From positions 74,135 through 138,134 of the forward strand of contig NZ_QRZF01000016.1 in the NCBI RefSeq assembly GCF_003464595.1: 64,000 bases of DNA, in the 5' to 3' direction. The notes under the pieces are model-generated. The model searched no databases and was not told the origin of the DNA. It saw nothing but the letters and a program-made list of their open reading frames with translations. The first letter of the stretch is position 1, and each line of letters starts with the position of its first letter. A program made the position numbers and the translations under genes. Shown one piece after another: positions 47,763-57,200 of this stretch. The stretch is from Bacteroides intestinalis. GTDB lineage: Bacteria > Bacteroidota > Bacteroidia > Bacteroidales > Bacteroidaceae.

Positions 47763-48576
47763 CCACGGATATATCGCTCACTTCCGTCACTGCATCCAGC
47801 CAGCCTTCCATGATGACGGCGGGAGAATGGGTAGTGAGTATCAGTTGCACATTGGGATTCAGTTCACGTATCATGCTGATAAGTTTCTGCTGCCACTCGA
47901 TGTGCAGGGAGGCCTCGGGCTCGTCCATAAAGAGGACACAATGGGCGTTATCGCGCACCAGCACGGTAAGCAGAATAATCAGCATCTGTTTTTCACCGGA
48001 AGAGAGTTTATAGGGCAACAGGCGTTCACCGTCCTGATAGAAGATGATTTCATTGCTGCGGCGATCTATGCTTTTGCGGGTATAACTGAACAACTGGTCC
48101 ATCAGGTCCTGAAACTTTCGCTTGGGCAAAGAGAGGGAAGCAGCTTGCGAACGCTGTTCCTCATCGCCTGAAAGAAGCTCGATCATCTTGTTGCCAATGT
48201 TAACCTGATAGTCAAGATAACGGCGTTGCAAAAGATAGAGTTGCCAGTCGAGTTCGGATTTGACGTTCGGATCAGCCATGCGGGCGGTAAAGTCGCCCAT
48301 TATCAAAGGACGGTCATAGCTGCGGATTACGTCATAAGGAATATACGTGGCATCCGGACGATCGAACGTAATACGTACTCCTTCTATCTCACCATTCTTT
48401 ATCTCACCCGAAAGCTCTTCCAGGTAGTGGACGGAACGGTTAAGGATCGTAGTCTTCCCTACTCCATTGATACCGGAAAGGATATTCACATCGGGACGCA
48501 AATCCCAGGCTATGTTGAAGCGATCCCACAACCTGTGTATCTCGATACGTTGGATATAATTGGCTTGTTCTTCCAT
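47734..48576 (-). CDS. AAA/ABC-type ATPase paired with the DUF4435 protein
   Basis: 280 residues, cytoplasmic. Walker A is SGINGVGKTTILN (near 32-44), the ABC signature is KLSSGEKQMLIIL, Walker B is VLFMDEPEAS, and the switch histidine is in LILTTHSPAVIMEG. This is the ATPase fold of OLD-like and AriA-like proteins, without the long coiled coil of SMC proteins. It is shorter than typical AriA. It would regulate or recruit the DUF4435 protein encoded next. A -7 box lies 22 bases upstream. Its C-terminus is formed by a repeat element. Confidence 0.88.
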   Translation of the reverse strand: MEEQANYIQRIEIHRLWDRFNIAWDLRPDVNILSGINGVGKTTILNRSVHYLEELSGEIKNGEIEGVRITFDRPDATYIPYDVIRSYDRPLIMGDFTARMADPNVKSELDWQLYLLQRRYLDYQVNIGNKMIELLSGDEEQRSQAASLSLPKRKFQDLMDQLFSYTRKSIDRRSNEIIFYQDGERLLPYKLSSGEKQMLIILLTVLVRDNAHCVLFMDEPEASLHIEWQQKLISMIRELNPNVQLILTTHSPAVIMEGWLDAVTEVSDISVGINNERMKE

Positions 48577-48597
48577 AGTTTTTGCTTTTAATCAAAG

Positions 48598-48605
48598 CAA
48601 ATATA
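48598..48605 (-). promoter_or_regulatory. -7 box of the AAA-DUF4435 operon
   Basis: The minus strand reads TATATTTG, an exact -7 box, 22 bases before the ATPase start. No TTTG at -33. Confidence 0.55.
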
Positions 48606-48644
48606 CGTGATTATCTTTTATTTCCACGCCCGGAAATAGAAAAA

Positions 48645-50729
48645 TCACTCCTCAGCCGGCAAATCAATGCAGAAACATGCACCATCCTGATAAGATGTAT
48701 CGAGATAAATGGAACCACCCAGGCGGGTGACAATGAGGCGACAGGAATAAAGTCCTAATCCGGTGCCGGGAACGAATTCGTCCAATTTGGTAAAACGGTC
48801 GAATATATATTCGGCCTTGTCAGCCGGAACGCCGATCCCCGTATCGCTCACCATAATACGAACTTTTCCTTCGGTACGCACCAGACTCATGCGGATAGTA
48901 CCGACAGTTGTGAACTTTGCAGCATTACCCAGGAGGTGTTCTACGACACGTTGTAAGTATCGGGCATTCGTTTTCACAAGACACTCATCCGTTCCGGATT
49001 CAAATAGCCAAGCGATTTCGGAGTTTCTAGTTCTTCCCTGGCATATATCCAGAAGTCCGGCACAAACCGGCAATATATCCACCTGCTCCATGGGGAACAA
49101 TTCCAACGAACTGCTTAAGTCCGATACTTGCAGAATATCCTCGAACAATTCGGTCAATTGATTGGAGTTCTTTTCAATGATGACCGGAAAATCTTTTTTA
49201 TCTTCCTGAGCCAAATCTTCATTCAACAACAAAGTACTGAAACCGCAGATAGCATTGAGCGGAGTACGTATCTCGTGACACATGGACTGTAGAAATTCCG
49301 TCTTCATACGGTCACTCGCCTTGGCTCGTTCACTTTCCTCAGCCACTTTCTCATTCGACAGAATCAACGCCTGCTTTGTTGCTTTCAACCGTTTCGTCAG
49401 CACGTACTGATAGAGGCTCCAGATCAAGAAAATCAGAAGCAGGACTATGAGTACAGCAAGAGCGATACGATGATAACGCGCTTGAAGTTCAGCCTGTTCT
49501 ATCTTCAGTTTATCCACTTCAAACAACGACCGCATCTCAGCCAACTGTTTATTCGTCTCTTCCACATGATTATCTTCCATCAGGTTGGTGTACTCCCAAA
49601 AAGCATCAAACCCTTCTTTGTAATGCTGTTTCCATTGGGTAACCAGGTTTATCTTCTTTGCCAGTAACTCTGTCCGCCTGTTCGTGTCGGCAGAATCCGT
49701 TTGTTCCAGCAGTTCATCAATGGTCTGCATGGCAAGGTCATACTGTGCGGTATAAAAATAGTAACGGAAAGCGGAGGGCAAAAGCCACTCTTTATTCTCT
49801 TTCGGTGTCTTGGACTGATAATATTCCTCCATACGGGAATAAATATCATCAGCCCTTTTCCTGCCTATGATATCTCCGAAATAAAGAAGCTCGCTATAAA
49901 CCCCCATACGCAAAGCTTCACGACTACGGGTACGGATATAAGTACGCCTCTTGTAGAAAGGCAATTCAAACTGATTGTCATACAGTTGTTCCGTTTGTTC
50001 CAAGGCCTCCACAGCTTTAGCAGCTTCCTCGGCCTTTCCTTCCGCACGATATATGAACTCAATGCGGGTCAGATAATACCAATCGAACTTATAACTAACC
50101 TCGAATGGCAGACCGCTAACCAACTGGTGAATATTCTTCAAATGAACAATGCGGTCTTCTGAATTGGCAACAGATGGTGAAAAGTAACTAATGCATTCCA
50201 TTGCCGAACACAGTATCATCTCCCACTGCACTTCCTGCGACTTATCCGAGAGATTTACCTTGTGACGTTTATACCGTGAGATTTCTTCATTGGCTTCATC
50301 AGGTTTCTCGGCCTCATCCATCTTGCAAACAGAAGGAAAAGCCTTGAGCCATGCCATATAAAAGTCCTTATAAGGCCCTTCCAGACATTGTTCTCCTATC
50401 CGCTGATAATAGTGCAAAGAATCCGGATCATCTTTATAACTACGACAAAGAATGTCCAGTGTTTCAAAAATATAGATCTGATCTTTCAACTGAATGGCCA
50501 GTTGCAGCGATTCGTTGATATAGGTACGCTTACTTGTCACATCGTCGGACAAGTCATACAAGTCGACATACAGTTCCATTCTCTGCTGTTTATCGATGGA
50601 ATTGTCTTGTAGTGTTTCCAGCAAGTGTTTTCTGGTCTGATCTACATCAACCTCCTGAGCTGCATAAATTTGCATACAAAAGAGAATAAACCAGCATGTT
50701 GTTACAATTTTAATCCAGTAGTTTATCAT
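48645..50729 (-). CDS. Membrane sensor histidine kinase with periplasmic helical-repeat sensor
   Basis: 694 residues from the chosen start. Signal peptide (WFILFCMQIYAAQ), a periplasmic all-helical region of about 390 residues that looks like TPR-type repeats, one membrane helix (IALAVLIVLLLIFLIWSLYQ, near 421-443), then HisKA with [15 protein letters not shown] near 485 and HATPase (NAAKFT, DTGIGVP, GTGLGLYS). No receiver or DNA-binding domain is attached and no response regulator is adjacent. A promoter with both boxes lies between the chosen ATG and an upstream in-frame ATG at 50768, which rules out the latter. Confidence 0.92.
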   Translation of the reverse strand: MINYWIKIVTTCWFILFCMQIYAAQEVDVDQTRKHLLETLQDNSIDKQQRMELYVDLYDLSDDVTSKRTYINESLQLAIQLKDQIYIFETLDILCRSYKDDPDSLHYYQRIGEQCLEGPYKDFYMAWLKAFPSVCKMDEAEKPDEANEEISRYKRHKVNLSDKSQEVQWEMILCSAMECISYFSPSVANSEDRIVHLKNIHQLVSGLPFEVSYKFDWYYLTRIEFIYRAEGKAEEAAKAVEALEQTEQLYDNQFELPFYKRRTYIRTRSREALRMGVYSELLYFGDIIGRKRADDIYSRMEEYYQSKTPKENKEWLLPSAFRYYFYTAQYDLAMQTIDELLEQTDSADTNRRTELLAKKINLVTQWKQHYKEGFDAFWEYTNLMEDNHVEETNKQLAEMRSLFEVDKLKIEQAELQARYHRIALAVLIVLLLIFLIWSLYQYVLTKRLKATKQALILSNEKVAEESERAKASDRMKTEFLQSMCHEIRTPLNAICGFSTLLLNEDLAQEDKKDFPVIIEKNSNQLTELFEDILQVSDLSSSLELFPMEQVDILPVCAGLLDICQGRTRNSEIAWLFESGTDECLVKTNARYLQRVVEHLLGNAAKFTTVGTIRMSLVRTEGKVRIMVSDTGIGVPADKAEYIFDRFTKLDEFVPGTGLGLYSCRLIVTRLGGSIYLDTSYQDGACFCIDLPAEE

Positions 50730-50765
50730 ATTTCGGACAATTTGAAGAACTTGTCTCTTTTGTTG

Positions 50766-50797
50766 CAAATATAGAATAATTTGTAGGTTAGAGCAAA
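50766..50797 (-). promoter_or_regulatory. Promoter of the membrane histidine kinase
   Basis: The minus strand has TTTG (50797-50794), 20 bases, then TATATTTG (50773-50766): the full Bacteroides promoter at the standard spacing. Confidence 0.78.
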
Positions 50798-50922
50798 TTT
50801 ATTCGTATTTAACTGTAAGTAAGAAGTCTTTCAATGATTTTGCCGTAAATATATTAAAGTAGAAAAGTCTTTTTAGTTTCAAAAAATAATCGTTCTTTTG
50901 CAGCCTCAAAAACAAAAAGAGT

Positions 50923-51837
50923 ATGAATAAGAATGTACAAGGGCATGTATTCGCCCTGACTGCCAATATTTTATGGGGCCTTATGGCTCCTATCGGCAAA
51001 TCCGCACTTATGGAGTTTTCAGCTTTATCGGTGACCACATTTCGCATGGTGGGTGCGGCAGCTTGTTTCTGGCTGTTGTCCGCATTTTGTAAGTATGAGC
51101 ATGTGGACCACCGCGATATGCTGAAGATATTCTTTGCTTCGCTCTTTGCACTGGTATTCAATCAAGGGGTATATATTTTCGGTCTTTCAATGACTTCACC
51201 CATTGATGCCTCCATTGTGACAACCACGCTTCCCATCGTGACCATGATTATTGCCGCTATCTATCTGAAAGAGCCTATCACGAATCTGAAAGTACTGGGT
51301 ATCTTTGTGGGAGCTATGGGAGCACTGACACTTATTTTAAGTAGTCAGACCGCAGGCAGTGGCAACGGTAGCATTATCGGAGATTTACTTTGTCTGGTAG
51401 CGCAAATCAGTTTCTCTATTTATCTGACTGTATTCAAGGGGTTATCACAGAAATATTCTCCCATCACACTGAATAAGTGGATGTTTATATACGCATCCAT
51501 GTGTTATATTCCATTCTCCTATCAAGATGTAGCGGGTATTCAGTGGGCAGAGATTTCCACTGCAGCATACGTACAAGTAGGTTATGTGGTAATAGGCGGT
51601 AGTTTCCTTGCTTATATATTCATTATGACTGCGCAAAGATTACTGCGCCCCACAGTGGTAAGTATGTACAATTATATGCAGCCCATCGTAGCTTCTATCG
51701 CTGCCATTATCATGGGTTTGGGAGTATTCGGCTGGGAAAAGGGAATAGCTATTGCCTTAGTGTTCCTCGGCGTATATATTGTGACGAAGAGTAAGTCGAA
51801 GGCAGACTTTGAAAAGGAAGGGAAAATTTGTGATTAA
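50923..51837 (+). CDS. EamA/DMT-family permease
   Basis: 304 residues with ten predicted membrane helices in two homologous halves (FALTANILWGLMAPIGKSAL begins half 1; IIGDLLCLVAQISFSIYLT begins half 2). The family exports or exchanges metabolites such as amino acids; the substrate cannot be told from sequence. The end of the gene adjoins a hairpin element. Confidence 0.9.
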   Translation: MNKNVQGHVFALTANILWGLMAPIGKSALMEFSALSVTTFRMVGAAACFWLLSAFCKYEHVDHRDMLKIFFASLFALVFNQGVYIFGLSMTSPIDASIVTTTLPIVTMIIAAIYLKEPITNLKVLGIFVGAMGALTLILSSQTAGSGNGSIIGDLLCLVAQISFSIYLTVFKGLSQKYSPITLNKWMFIYASMCYIPFSYQDVAGIQWAEISTAAYVQVGYVVIGGSFLAYIFIMTAQRLLRPTVVSMYNYMQPIVASIAAIIMGLGVFGWEKGIAIALVFLGVYIVTKSKSKADFEKEGKICD

Positions 51838-51916
51838 CGGTTAATGATTAGTGATTAGCAGGCTACGCTATTATACCGTATGGGCTAATCACTAATCACT
51901 CACCACTAATCACTCT
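51838..51916. repeat. 7-bp-repeat hairpin element between the EamA gene and meaB
   Basis: Left arm GATTAGT units, right arm AATCACT units, 7-bp period; core GCTACGCTATTATACCGTATGG. It starts in the EamA stop and its right arm encodes the last residues and stop of meaB. Confidence 0.88.
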
Positions 51917-53009
51917 TTCTCATTTCCCCGAAATACGTATCCAGCAAACTTTTTGCAGCAACAAATGAAGTGAGTTTACCTTGCAATACTTGCTGTTCTT
52001 TATCACCGAGCATAGCTTCTATAACCGGATTATGATAGAAACTATCGCGCAGGCGCTCATTGATACTTTCGTACATCCAGTATTTACTTTGTTCATTACG
52101 GCGGTAATCAAAGTAGCCGTTGTCCTTCACAAAAGCGACGTAATCGTAAATCATATCCCATATTTCTTTCACTCCCAAGTTATAGAAACCGGAATAGGTC
52201 ATTACCTGTGGCGTCCATCCTGATTCAGGAGCAGGGAACAAATGCAGAGCATTACGAAACTGATTTGCAGCCAGTTTTGCACGATCCAGATTATCACCGT
52301 CGGCTTTGTTGATAACAATACCGTCGGCCATCTCCATGATGCCGCGTTTGATGCCTTGCAATTCATCGCCCGTACCGGCTAACTGAATAAGCAAAAAGAA
52401 ATCTACCATAGAATGTACAGCTGTTTCACTCTGTCCTACACCTACTGTCTCTACAAATATCTTATCGAAACCGGCAGCTTCACAAAGAATAATCGTCTCA
52501 CGCGTTTTACGGGCTACTCCGCCCAAAGACCCTGCCGATGGACTGGGACGAATAAAAGATGCAGGATGAACGGAAAGTTGCTCCATACGTGTCTTATCAC
52601 CCAGAATACTGCCTTTACTACGCTCACTACTGGGGTCGATGGCAAGTACCGCCAACTTGCCTGCATATTTCTCCAATACATGCAGACCGAAAACATCAAT
52701 GGAAGTACTTTTACCTGCTCCCGGTACACCACTGATACCTACACGGATAGAATTTCCGGAATAAGGCAGGCATTTCTCAATGACCTCTTGTGCCACTGCC
52801 TGGTGTTCAACTTTCACGCTTTCCACCAAAGTCACTGCCTGGCTTAAAATGGTTACATCACCTTTTACAATACCTTCTACAAACTCCGCCACGGAAAGCT
52901 GACGCTTTCTGGGTTTAGGACGACGATAGGGATTAACAGATGAAGGTTGTTCAATGCCTGCATTGACAACCAGGCCTTTATAGGCTTCATTGTTTTCAGG
53001 ATGTTCCAT
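51906..53009 (-). CDS. meaB: Methylmalonyl-CoA mutase-associated GTPase MeaB
   Basis: 367 residues. G-domain motifs: VGISGVPGAGKSTSID (Walker A), LAIDPSSERSKGSILGDKTRM, ETVGVGQSE, and VINKADGDN (NKxD). MeaB loads and protects the adenosylcobalamin of methylmalonyl-CoA mutase, which Bacteroides uses in its succinate-propionate pathway. The mutase genes are not in the window. Its start lies next to a second hairpin element and its stop is inside another. Confidence 0.95.
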   Translation of the reverse strand: MEHPENNEAYKGLVVNAGIEQPSSVNPYRRPKPRKRQLSVAEFVEGIVKGDVTILSQAVTLVESVKVEHQAVAQEVIEKCLPYSGNSIRVGISGVPGAGKSTSIDVFGLHVLEKYAGKLAVLAIDPSSERSKGSILGDKTRMEQLSVHPASFIRPSPSAGSLGGVARKTRETIILCEAAGFDKIFVETVGVGQSETAVHSMVDFFLLIQLAGTGDELQGIKRGIMEMADGIVINKADGDNLDRAKLAANQFRNALHLFPAPESGWTPQVMTYSGFYNLGVKEIWDMIYDYVAFVKDNGYFDYRRNEQSKYWMYESINERLRDSFYHNPVIEAMLGDKEQQVLQGKLTSFVAAKSLLDTYFGEMRKSD

Positions 53010-53101
53010 GATAAGATTTATGATTTATAATTTATGATTTACGATAGGATTTATGATTTATAGGGCGATAGAATAGCGTATTATAAATCATAAATCTTAT
53101 C
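53010..53101. repeat. 7-bp-repeat hairpin element between meaB and the DUF1573 gene
   Basis: Left arm GATTTAT units (7-bp period), right arm complementary ATAAATC units; the complement of the core reads TACGCTATTCTATCGCCC, close to the core at 51838. It fills the meaB leader, and its right end overlaps the stop of the DUF1573 gene. Confidence 0.88.
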
Positions 53102-54170
53102 ACTTTGCCTTAATATTGATCTCAACCTTGGGTTGCATCGGATCATTTGTTATCATCAGAATACGCAAATGACGTTTCTTCTTTGCGATATTCTTCTTAT
53201 CTACCGTCACACGCAAACGGGTAGTCTCTCCCGGCTGCAACACACTTTTCTTAAGACTTACTCCCAAGGCAGGATTGAATACCTGCAGTTTACTTATCTG
53301 CAACGGAGAGCGTCCGGTATTGGTAAGCTGTATATCATGTTTCACTTTATTCTTCTTTGCCAATAAAGCGCTCAGGTCTATATCAGTTTCCGAGAGACGG
53401 ACTACCGGAGCATTTGCTCTATCCGTATCTGTCATACCGGAAAAGTCGGGTAAAAGGATAGCTGAAAGCGGTATTTCGTTTTCATCACTCACTTTATCTC
53501 CTGTGAAACGGGACAGGTAAACTGATGCTTGCGTTAAGCCCAAATCAGTTAGTTTCTCTGTATTGAGGGTTAATGTTATCAGCCCCCTCTCACCTTTCTG
53601 AAGTACATTGGGCTCCACTTTCATATCCAGGTAGGAAGGCAGATGCATCAATACCGGTTCATACGAACGATCCGACTGATTCACAACTCCAATCCGTATA
53701 ACAGGCTTTGCGCCACGATGGGTATCAGGGAAATCAATTTCATTCTTATCTATACGAATCTGACCAATCAGATAAGGATAAGTTTTCGTAAAGTCTTTAA
53801 TCTCGCGCACTACTTCGCCTGTGAAGTGCAAATAAGCCAGATTGGGCTGTGCATTAGAGTAAATAGCCACTGATTTATCAAAGCGGCCCAATGCCTTTGC
53901 ATCAAAATCCACGGTAATAATACCTTTATCACCGGGAGCAATGGGCGTTTGGGTCCACTGAGCTACGGAACAGGCACAGGAAGGATCTACCTCAGTAAGT
54001 ACCAAAGGTTGGTCACCGATATTGGTGATGACATACTGTACACTGACGGGATGTTTCCACTCAATCTGTCCGAAGTTGTGGGTTTCTTTATTGGATGAAA
54101 AACGCGGTTGCGCCGCAGCAGTAAGTGCTACGGCGGCAAACGCATACATACATATCAAGGTTCGTTTCAT
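53100..54170 (-). CDS. DUF1573-domain secreted protein
   Basis: 356 residues with a signal peptide (MKRTLICMYAFAAVALTAAAQ). The first domain has the DUF1573 signature: HNFGQIEWKHPVSVQYVITN, then VDPSCACSVAQW and KGIITVDFDAKALGRF. Two further Ig-like beta-sandwich domains follow. Such proteins are common periplasmic or surface proteins of Bacteroidota with no fixed function. It has its own promoter, although it follows the macroglobulin gene by 71 bases. Confidence 0.88.
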   Translation of the reverse strand: MKRTLICMYAFAAVALTAAAQPRFSSNKETHNFGQIEWKHPVSVQYVITNIGDQPLVLTEVDPSCACSVAQWTQTPIAPGDKGIITVDFDAKALGRFDKSVAIYSNAQPNLAYLHFTGEVVREIKDFTKTYPYLIGQIRIDKNEIDFPDTHRGAKPVIRIGVVNQSDRSYEPVLMHLPSYLDMKVEPNVLQKGERGLITLTLNTEKLTDLGLTQASVYLSRFTGDKVSDENEIPLSAILLPDFSGMTDTDRANAPVVRLSETDIDLSALLAKKNKVKHDIQLTNTGRSPLQISKLQVFNPALGVSLKKSVLQPGETTRLRVTVDKKNIAKKKRHLRILMITNDPMQPKVEINIKAK

Positions 54171-54191
54171 TCGTTTTCATTTTAGGATGCA

Positions 54192-54199
54192 CAAAAGTA
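54192..54199 (-). promoter_or_regulatory. -7 box of the DUF1573 gene
   Basis: The minus strand reads TACTTTTG, an exact -7 box 22 bases before the start. No TTTG at -33. Confidence 0.5.
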
Positions 54200-54241
54200 G
54201 TTTTTTTAAATGAGAGTTCCTAAAAGGGTGTTTTAAAATTA

Positions 54242-57200
54242 CTACTCTACCTCTACTTTCATGGATGCCGAATGGGCAGCATACTCGGGTGCATAAGCAC
54301 ACTGTATAGTAGCTAATCCAGCCTCATATTGCCCGCTACGAGCCACACGGTAGCTGTATTCCAGCACATACACACCTTTGCTCAGGCTGTCGAAGAAGAA
54401 ATTAGTAGAAGCATCCTCTATTTCTACATAATATCCTATTCCGCCGTTCCAGCGATAACCGGAAAGTGAATTCACCGGTTCGAAGTAAGCGCCACGCTGG
54501 TCTTTCAACTGAACGAAATCCATTGCACGGTCAAGACGTATCGTCAGACGGGAAACCACTTTATCACCCACAGCCAACTGTGTAGTAGCAGTGACTGGTT
54601 GCAGTTCCTTCTTTCCGGTAGCCAAAGTGCGTTCTACATAAAGTTTCTTTTCCACTGCCAATTCACCACCCTGCTGTTTCACATCGGAAATCGGTGAGAG
54701 GTATTGAGCATACACTGCACCCCAAGCAATACCTGCATCCCGTTTTTCTACAGTGATAGATTTAGCACGCAATTCGGGACTGCCTTGTGCAAAACTTTCT
54801 TTAATATATCCCAATCCGGGAACGGTAGTCTTAGCAGGACTATATGTTTCCAATACTTTATTACCAAGAACAATGCGCACATCACCACGGGTAACTAACA
54901 GATCACTGCCTTGGCAAAGCAATGCATAAACGGCATCCGCTGTTGCAACCGGTGAGTTCCAACTTGTAGTCTGCTTTTGTTTCAGCAACCAGAGCTTCAT
55001 TTCTTCTACCAAGGCGTCATTGCCACCTGCCAGACGTAAAGCTTCCATTACTTCCACATGAACAGGAATAGGTTGCATTCCCCAACGGAAGGGCTTTTCA
55101 TTGAAAGCAAAATAGGCTCCTTGTTCATTGGTTTGCACCAGATGTTCCTTAATGGAAGCAATAAACTCATTAGCCTCAGCCGTACGACCGGCTTTTAGTA
55201 AAATGATAGCCGACTGTGCTTTCATACCCATTTCAGCTGTGTTCAGGTTCTTGCCAACTTTGGAAAGGAAATAACTGTAAGCAGCCTCATTGGCAGCAGG
55301 CACTTTCTCACCGGAAATAGCTACCAGATAGAGATAGGTCATTGCCGGATGTGAGAGGGTAGTTATTTTAGCTCCGTCTTTCTCCGCTTTACGAATACTC
55401 TTGTATTCCTCCAATGCTTGTTGATGCAGATATTTAAAAGCTGCCTGCTGCATAGAAAGGGCATCACCGGAATTCTTTTGTCCGGTAAGTAAAGGCAAAC
55501 GAACGAGAAGTTCGGTGATATATCCCGTCATATTACGGCTACCCGACATCCCTTTATACCAGCTCCATGCACCATCGGCATCTTGCAGTTCTTTCAATCT
55601 GGTAAGAGTGGTTATATTATTATTTGCCAGGTTATTGAGATCGAACAGTGTAGCAATACGGGCTTGCTGGTCTGCTTCTGTAGTGGCCTCCAGTAACCAG
55701 GGACTTTCTTCAAGAAGGATATTCTTCACATCCTGATTCTTCTGCAACTGGCTGAGGAAAGTTTCTTTCTTACCACCTTGCATGCGCCAACTATCGAATA
55801 CAGCTTTAATGCGTGGCTGGCTATTGGCAATGTATGAAGCAAGAGAATTGGCATAATATGCGGCAGCCCAGGCAGTAGCATTATCTGTACGAGGTTGGCT
55901 CAATACCGGCAATGCTTGTACGGCATACCAGGCCGGATTTCCGGTAAACTCCACTGTCAGACGACGGTCAGTAGCCGTACGGCTGTTATTATTGAACAGG
56001 CTGTCCAGAGAGAAAGTACGGGTTTCTTCACCTCGTATCGGCATAGCAAGAGTTTCAGTGATATATTCCTTATCACTCAATACAGGCAACAGGTGTTGCT
56101 CGCCATCGCTGAATGTACCGCCATCAGCAATCATGCGTACGCCCAGCATATCCTGTTTATCCGTTACTGTGAAACGGAAACTTACAGGAACTGTTTTTCC
56201 GGCTTCTACTGTGAAAGATTGGCGTTGTGTAGAAATCACTTTATCCGTCATCGGATCAAAGAGTACAAACTTCGTGGTTCCTTTCAGAGCTTTTCCTGTC
56301 AGGTTGGTAATCGTTGCGGCAATACTGGTCTTATCCCCTACTCGTACGAAACGCGGCATATTGGGAGACAACATAAATTCTTTCACCGTGACGGTTGAAG
56401 CATCCAATTTCCCGATCATCATTCCTTTCGTATGAGAATACCCACGGAAGTTCCAACGTGTCAGGCTTTGCGGCATGGTGAAAGAGAAGGAAATCTCCCC
56501 TTGCTCATTTGTGCGAAGTTGCGGATAGAAGAAGGCTGTCTCTGCAAAGTTCGTACGCAGTTCGGGAGCATCACCAAGTTCTACGGCAGCACCGGTTTCT
56601 TCAGTTGACACCATTTCTTCTTCAAATACCATATCTGCAACATCGGCAGAAGAATCTTCAGCAACCATCTCTTTCATCCGTGGACTTGCCAATCCCCGTA
56701 CCTGAACGCTTCCGGTCATGGTGGCGTTTTTCATAGCACCATAACCTACTACCAATGCTTCCTGTACACCTTCTTCCGAATAGAAAGTATCATAGACAAA
56801 TGGAGGTACCTTCCAATCTCGCATTGGGAAATAACAGGAGTAATAAACAGAACCTGTATATCCATACGACCAGTAAATCTGAGGCACAAACCGAGAATAG
56901 TTCACATAAAAAATCTGACGATTTGGATATATCTTATCCAAAGAGGCATCGTACATAGTGGCGAGCATTTCAGCATCGGCAGGCGTACCCTGTGGTGTCT
57001 TGATGGTCAGGCGCCACTCTTCTTCTTGCCCGGGACGTAATTTGTCACGGAACACATCCCATTTCATTGTCAGTTCTTTATCCGGTCTACGCTTCTGTAA
57101 ATCCACTTTTTCGAAATAGAGTTCTCCATCCTTGACAAAAGCAAACAGGTATTCTATTCCGTCTCCATATTCTTCTTTATAAGGCACATCAAAACGGACA

